From Linyphia triangularis (taxonomy: Eukaryota; Arthropoda; Arachnida; Araneae; Linyphiidae), in contig OZ021727.1 of the NCBI GenBank assembly GCA_963978545.1, forward strand, positions 14,396,743-14,460,742: a DNA stretch of 64,000 nucleotides, written 5' to 3'. The first letter of the stretch is position 1, and each line of letters opens with the position of its first letter. A program made the position numbers and the translations under genes. Under the pieces are notes generated by a model that did not search any database, had not been told where the DNA came from, and was given only the letters and a program-made list of their open reading frames with translations. This document shows, in pieces, positions 60,001 to 64,000 of the stretch.

Positions 60001-63000
60001 ATTTTCCACATGTTAATCTTACGGAAAACTTCAAATTCCATCATTTCGAATTCTTTCAATTTCTTTAGACCCCGGGTTATTGATAAAATAAGCCGACTTG
60101 AATTCCGGAGTCGAATCATCACATATTCACAACCAAAAATAAGAAAAGGAAAGTATTTGTGCCTATTTCAAAAATTGAAAATACACGGGGGGACGATGTT
60201 CAATGAATTATTGTCCAAAAAGTAAAATTTTCAAAAAATTTTTATTATGAAAATATTGAAGCTAGTATATAGAAGAATCTCCAATTACAATTTTATAACA
60301 CTCAGAAAATATTAATAGGTTTAAAATATGGTCCCAAAAAGTGCACGATCAACATTTTTCGTCTTCAATTTTCCACATGTTAATCGTACGGAAAACATCA
60401 AATTTCTTCATTTTAGAATTCTTCCAATTTATTTAGACCCACAGATTATTGAAAAAATCTCCCGAGTTGATTTCCGGAGGCAAATCGTCACATATTCGCA
60501 ACAAAAATTAGAAAAGGAAAGCATTTGAGCCTATTTCCGAAATTGAAAATACACGGGGAGACGATGTTCAATGAATTATTGTCCAAAAAGTAAAATTTTC
60601 AAAAAATTTTTATTATGAAAAAATTGAAGCTAGTATATAGAAGAATCTCCAATTACAATTTTATAACACTCAGAAAATATTAATAGGTTTAAAATTTGGT
60701 CCCAAAAAGTGCACGATCAACATTTTTCGTCTTCAATTTTCCACATGTTAATCATACGGAAAACTTCAAATTTCTTCATTTTAGAATTCTTCCAAATGTT
60801 TTAGACACAGGGTTATTAAAAAAATCACCCGAGTAGATTTCCGGAGGCAAATCGTCACATATTCGCAACCAAAATAAGAAAAGGAAAGCATTTGAGCCTA
60901 TTTCAAAAATTGAAAATACACGGGGGGACGATGTTCAATGAATTATTGTCCAAAAAGTAAAATTTTCACATTTTTTTTACTATGAAAAAATTGAAGCTAG
61001 TATATAGCAGAATTAACATTTCCAATTTTATAACGCTCAGAAAATATTAAGTGGTTCAAAAGTAGGTCTCAAAAAAGGCACGATCAAAATTTTTCGTCTT
61101 TAATTTTCCACATGTTAATCATACGGAAAACTTCAAATTTCTTCATTTTAGAATTCTTCCAATTTTTTTAGACCCAGGGTAATTAAAAAAATCACCCGAG
61201 TAGATTTCCGGAGGCAAATCGTCACATATTCGCAACAAAAATAAGAAAAGGAAAGCATTTGGCCCTATATCCCCCATTGAAAATACACGGGGGGACAATG
61301 TTCAAAGAATTATTGTTCAAAAAGTAAAATTTTCAAAATTTTTTCATTGTGGAGAAATTGAAGCTAGTATATAGTAGAATCTCCAATTACAATTTTATAA
61401 CACTCAGAAAATATTAATAGGTTCAAAATTTGGTCCCAAAAAGTTCACGATCAAAATTTTTCGTCTTTAATTTTCCACATGTTAATCGTACGGAAAACAT
61501 CAAATTTCTTCATTTTAGAATTCTTCCAATTTTTTTAGACCCACAGATTATTGAAAAAATCACCCGAGTTGATTTCCGGAGGCAAATCGTCACATATTCG
61601 CAACAAAAATTAGAAAAGGAAAGCATTTGAGCCTATTTCCCAAATTGAAAATACACGGGGGGACAAGGTTCAATGAATTATTGTTCAAAAAGTAAAATTT
61701 TCAAATTTTTTTTACTATGAAAAAATTGAAGCTAGTATATAGAAGAATCTCCAATTCAAATTTTATAACACTCAGAAAATATTAAGTGGTTCGAAAGTTG
61801 GTCCCAAAAAGTGCACGACAAACATTTTTCGTCTTTAATTTTCCACATGTTAATCTTACGGAAAACTTCAAATTCCATCATTTTCGAATTCTTTCAATTT
61901 CTTTAGACCCAGGCTTATTGATAAAATAAGCCGACTCGAATTCCGGAGTGAAATCGTCACATATTCACAACCAAAAATAAGAAAAGGAAAGCATTTGAGA
62001 CTATTTCCCAAATTGAAAATACACGGGGAGACGATGTTCAATGAATTATTGTCCAAAAAGTAAAATTTTCAAAAATTTTTATTCTGGAGAAATTGAAGCT
62101 AGTATATGGTAGAATTACCAATTCCAATTTTATAACACTCAGAAAATATTAAGTGGTTCAAAAGTAGGTCCCAAAAAGTGCACGATCAAAATTTTTCGTC
62201 TTCAATTTTCCACATGTTAATCATACGGAAAACTTCAAATTTCTTTATTTTAGAATTCTTCCAAATGTTTTAGACACAGGGTTATTAAAAAAATCACCCG
62301 AGTAGATTTCCGGAGGCAAATCGTCACATATTCGCAACCAAAATAAGAAAAGGAAAGCATTTGAGCCTATTTCAAAAATTGAAAATACACGGGGGGACGA
62401 TGTTCAATGAATTATTGTCCAAAAAGTAAAATTTTCACATTTTTTTTACTATGAAAAAATTGAAGCTAGTATATAGCAGAATTAACATTTCCAATTTTAT
62501 AACACTCAGAAAATATTAAGTGGTTCAAAAGTAGGTCTCAAAAAAGGCACGATCAAAATTTTTCGTCTTTAATTTTCCACATGTTAATCATACGGAAAAC
62601 TTCAAATTTCTTCATTTTAGAATTCTTCCAATTTTTTTAGACCCAGGGTTATTAAAAAAATCACCCGAGTAGATTTCCGGAGGCAAATCGTCACATATTA
62701 GCAACAAAAATAAGAAAAGGAAAGCATTTGGGCCTATATCCCAGATTGAAAATACACGGGGGGACAATGTTCAAAGAATTATTGTTCAAAAAGTAAAATT
62801 TTCAAAATTTTTTCATTGTGGAGAAATTGAAGCTAGTATATAGTAGAATCTCCAATTACAATTTTTTAACACTCAGAAAATATTAATAGGTTCAAAATTT
62901 GGTCCCAAAAAGTTCACGATCAAAATTTTTCGTCTTTAATTTTCCACATGTTAATCGTACGGAAAACTTCAAAATTCTTCATTTTCGAATTCTTTCAATT

Positions 63001-63284
63001 TTTTTAGACCCAGGGTTATACAAAAATTCCCCCGAGTCGAATTCCGCAGTCAAATCGTCACATATTCTCAACCAAAATAAGAAAAGGAAAGCATTTGAGC
63101 CTATTTCCCAAATTGAAAATACACGGGGGGACAATGTTCAATGAATTATTGTTCAAAAATGAAAATTTTCAAATTTTTTTTTACTATGAAAAAATTGAAG
63201 CTAGTATATAGTAGAATCTCCAATTACAATTTTATAACACTCAGAAAATATTAAGTGGTTCAAAAATTGGTCCCAAAAAGTGCA

Positions 63285-63305
63285 CGATCAAAATTTTTCC
63301 ACATG
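63285..63305 (+). repeat. Satellite unit with a short deletion between direct repeats
   Basis: ATCAAAATTTTTCCACATG lacks the usual CGTCTTCAATTTT segment (about 13 bp). The loss fits slippage between the similar ATTTTTC and ATTTTCC. Confidence 0.7.
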
Positions 63306-64000
63306 TTAATCATACGGAAAACTTCAAATTTCTTCATTTTATAATTCTTCCAAATGTTTTAGACACAGGGTTATTGAAAAAATCACCCGAGTTGAATTCC
63401 AGAGTCAAATCGTCAAATATTTGCCACAAAAATAAGAAAAGGAAAGCATTTGAGCCTATTTCCCAAATTGAAAATACACGGGGGGGGGCGATGTTCAATG
63501 AATTATTGTTAAAAAAGGAAAATTTTCAAAAATTTTTTATTCTGGAGAAATTGAAGCTAGTATATAGTAGAATCTCCAATTACAATTTTATAACACTCAG
63601 AAAATATTAATGTGTTCAAAAGTTGTCCCAAAAAGTGCACGACCAAAATTTTTCGTCTATAATTTTCCACAAGTTAATCGTACGGAAAACTTCAAATTTC
63701 TTAATTTTCGAATTCTTTCAATTTTTTTTGACCCATGGTTATTGAAAAATTTCCCCGAGTCGAATTCCGCAGTCAAATCGTCACATATTCGCAACCAAAT
63801 TTAAGAAAAGGAAAGAACTTGAGCCTATTTCCCCCATTGAAAATACACGGTAGGACCATGTTCAATGAATTATTGTTCAAAAAGTAAAATTTTCAAAATT
63901 TTTTCAGTGTTGAGAAATTGAAGCTAGTATATAGAAGGATCTCCAATTAAAATTTTATAACACTCAGAAAATATTAAGTGGTTCGAAAGTTGGTCCCAAA

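Larger units (their letters stand above)
47631..64000 (+). repeat. 367-bp satellite array, right block (about 44.6 units)
   Basis: The same satellite in the same orientation to the end of the window; no gene seen. Variants common here and rarer on the left include GGTCCCTAAAAGTGCACG, CCCCGGGTTATTGATAAAAT with AAGCCGACTCG, CCAAATGTTTTAGACACAGG, ATCAACATTTTTCG, and AGAATTAACATTTCCAATT. This indicates local homogenisation. The G-run varies from 4 to 10 Gs. The array leaves the window mid-unit. Confidence 0.97.

Overview
This 64 kb window is eukaryotic, AT-rich and almost gene-free. It is one long tandem satellite array with a unit of about 367 bp. About 52.4 kb (82% of the window, roughly 143 units) is satellite, all in the same head-to-tail orientation. 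Three transposable elements interrupt it, and a fourth element sits nested inside one of them. No host protein-coding gene, rRNA, complete tRNA gene or CRISPR array is visible. The Copia-type retrotransposons with an initiator tRNA-Met 'half' primer site, the hAT element and the tRNA-type SINE suggest an arthropod, probably an insect. That assignment is inference; the species cannot be read from the sequence.

Layout: 1-2529 satellite; 2530-7312 Copia/Ty1 LTR retrotransposon on the minus strand (copy 1; 260-bp LTRs, 5-bp target duplication TTCAC); 7313-39248 satellite; 39249-44030 second copy of the same Copia family on the plus strand (copy 2; 5-bp duplication ATCGT); 44031-45616 satellite; 45617-47630 decayed hAT-type DNA transposon (16-bp terminal inverted repeats, 8-bp duplication ATATTCAC) with a broken BED zinc finger and an internal tRNA-derived SINE; 47631-64000 satellite.

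The two Copia copies are separate, recent insertions: orientation and target duplications differ, and the LTR pairs differ at 2 and 1 positions of 260. Together they show the whole gag-protease-integrase-RT-RNase H content, but each is broken differently. Copy 1 has an open gag-protease-integrase frame and a one-base insertion near the RT/RNase H boundary. Copy 2 has an open RT-RNase H frame, with a frameshift and a stop codon in integrase. Both also share a -1 frame break inside the RT domain, exactly at a slippery-type heptamer (A AAT TTT). The primer-binding site is complementary to the 5' half of initiator tRNA-Met over about 30 nt, much longer than usual.

The satellite is a mosaic of short sequence variants. 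Multi-unit blocks are copied at offsets of 3, 4, 5, 9, 20, 25 and 26 units, which points to repeated unequal exchange and conversion. Copia copy 1 and the hAT element sit at the same nucleotide of the monomer, and uninterrupted paralogous copies of both target sites survive elsewhere in the array.
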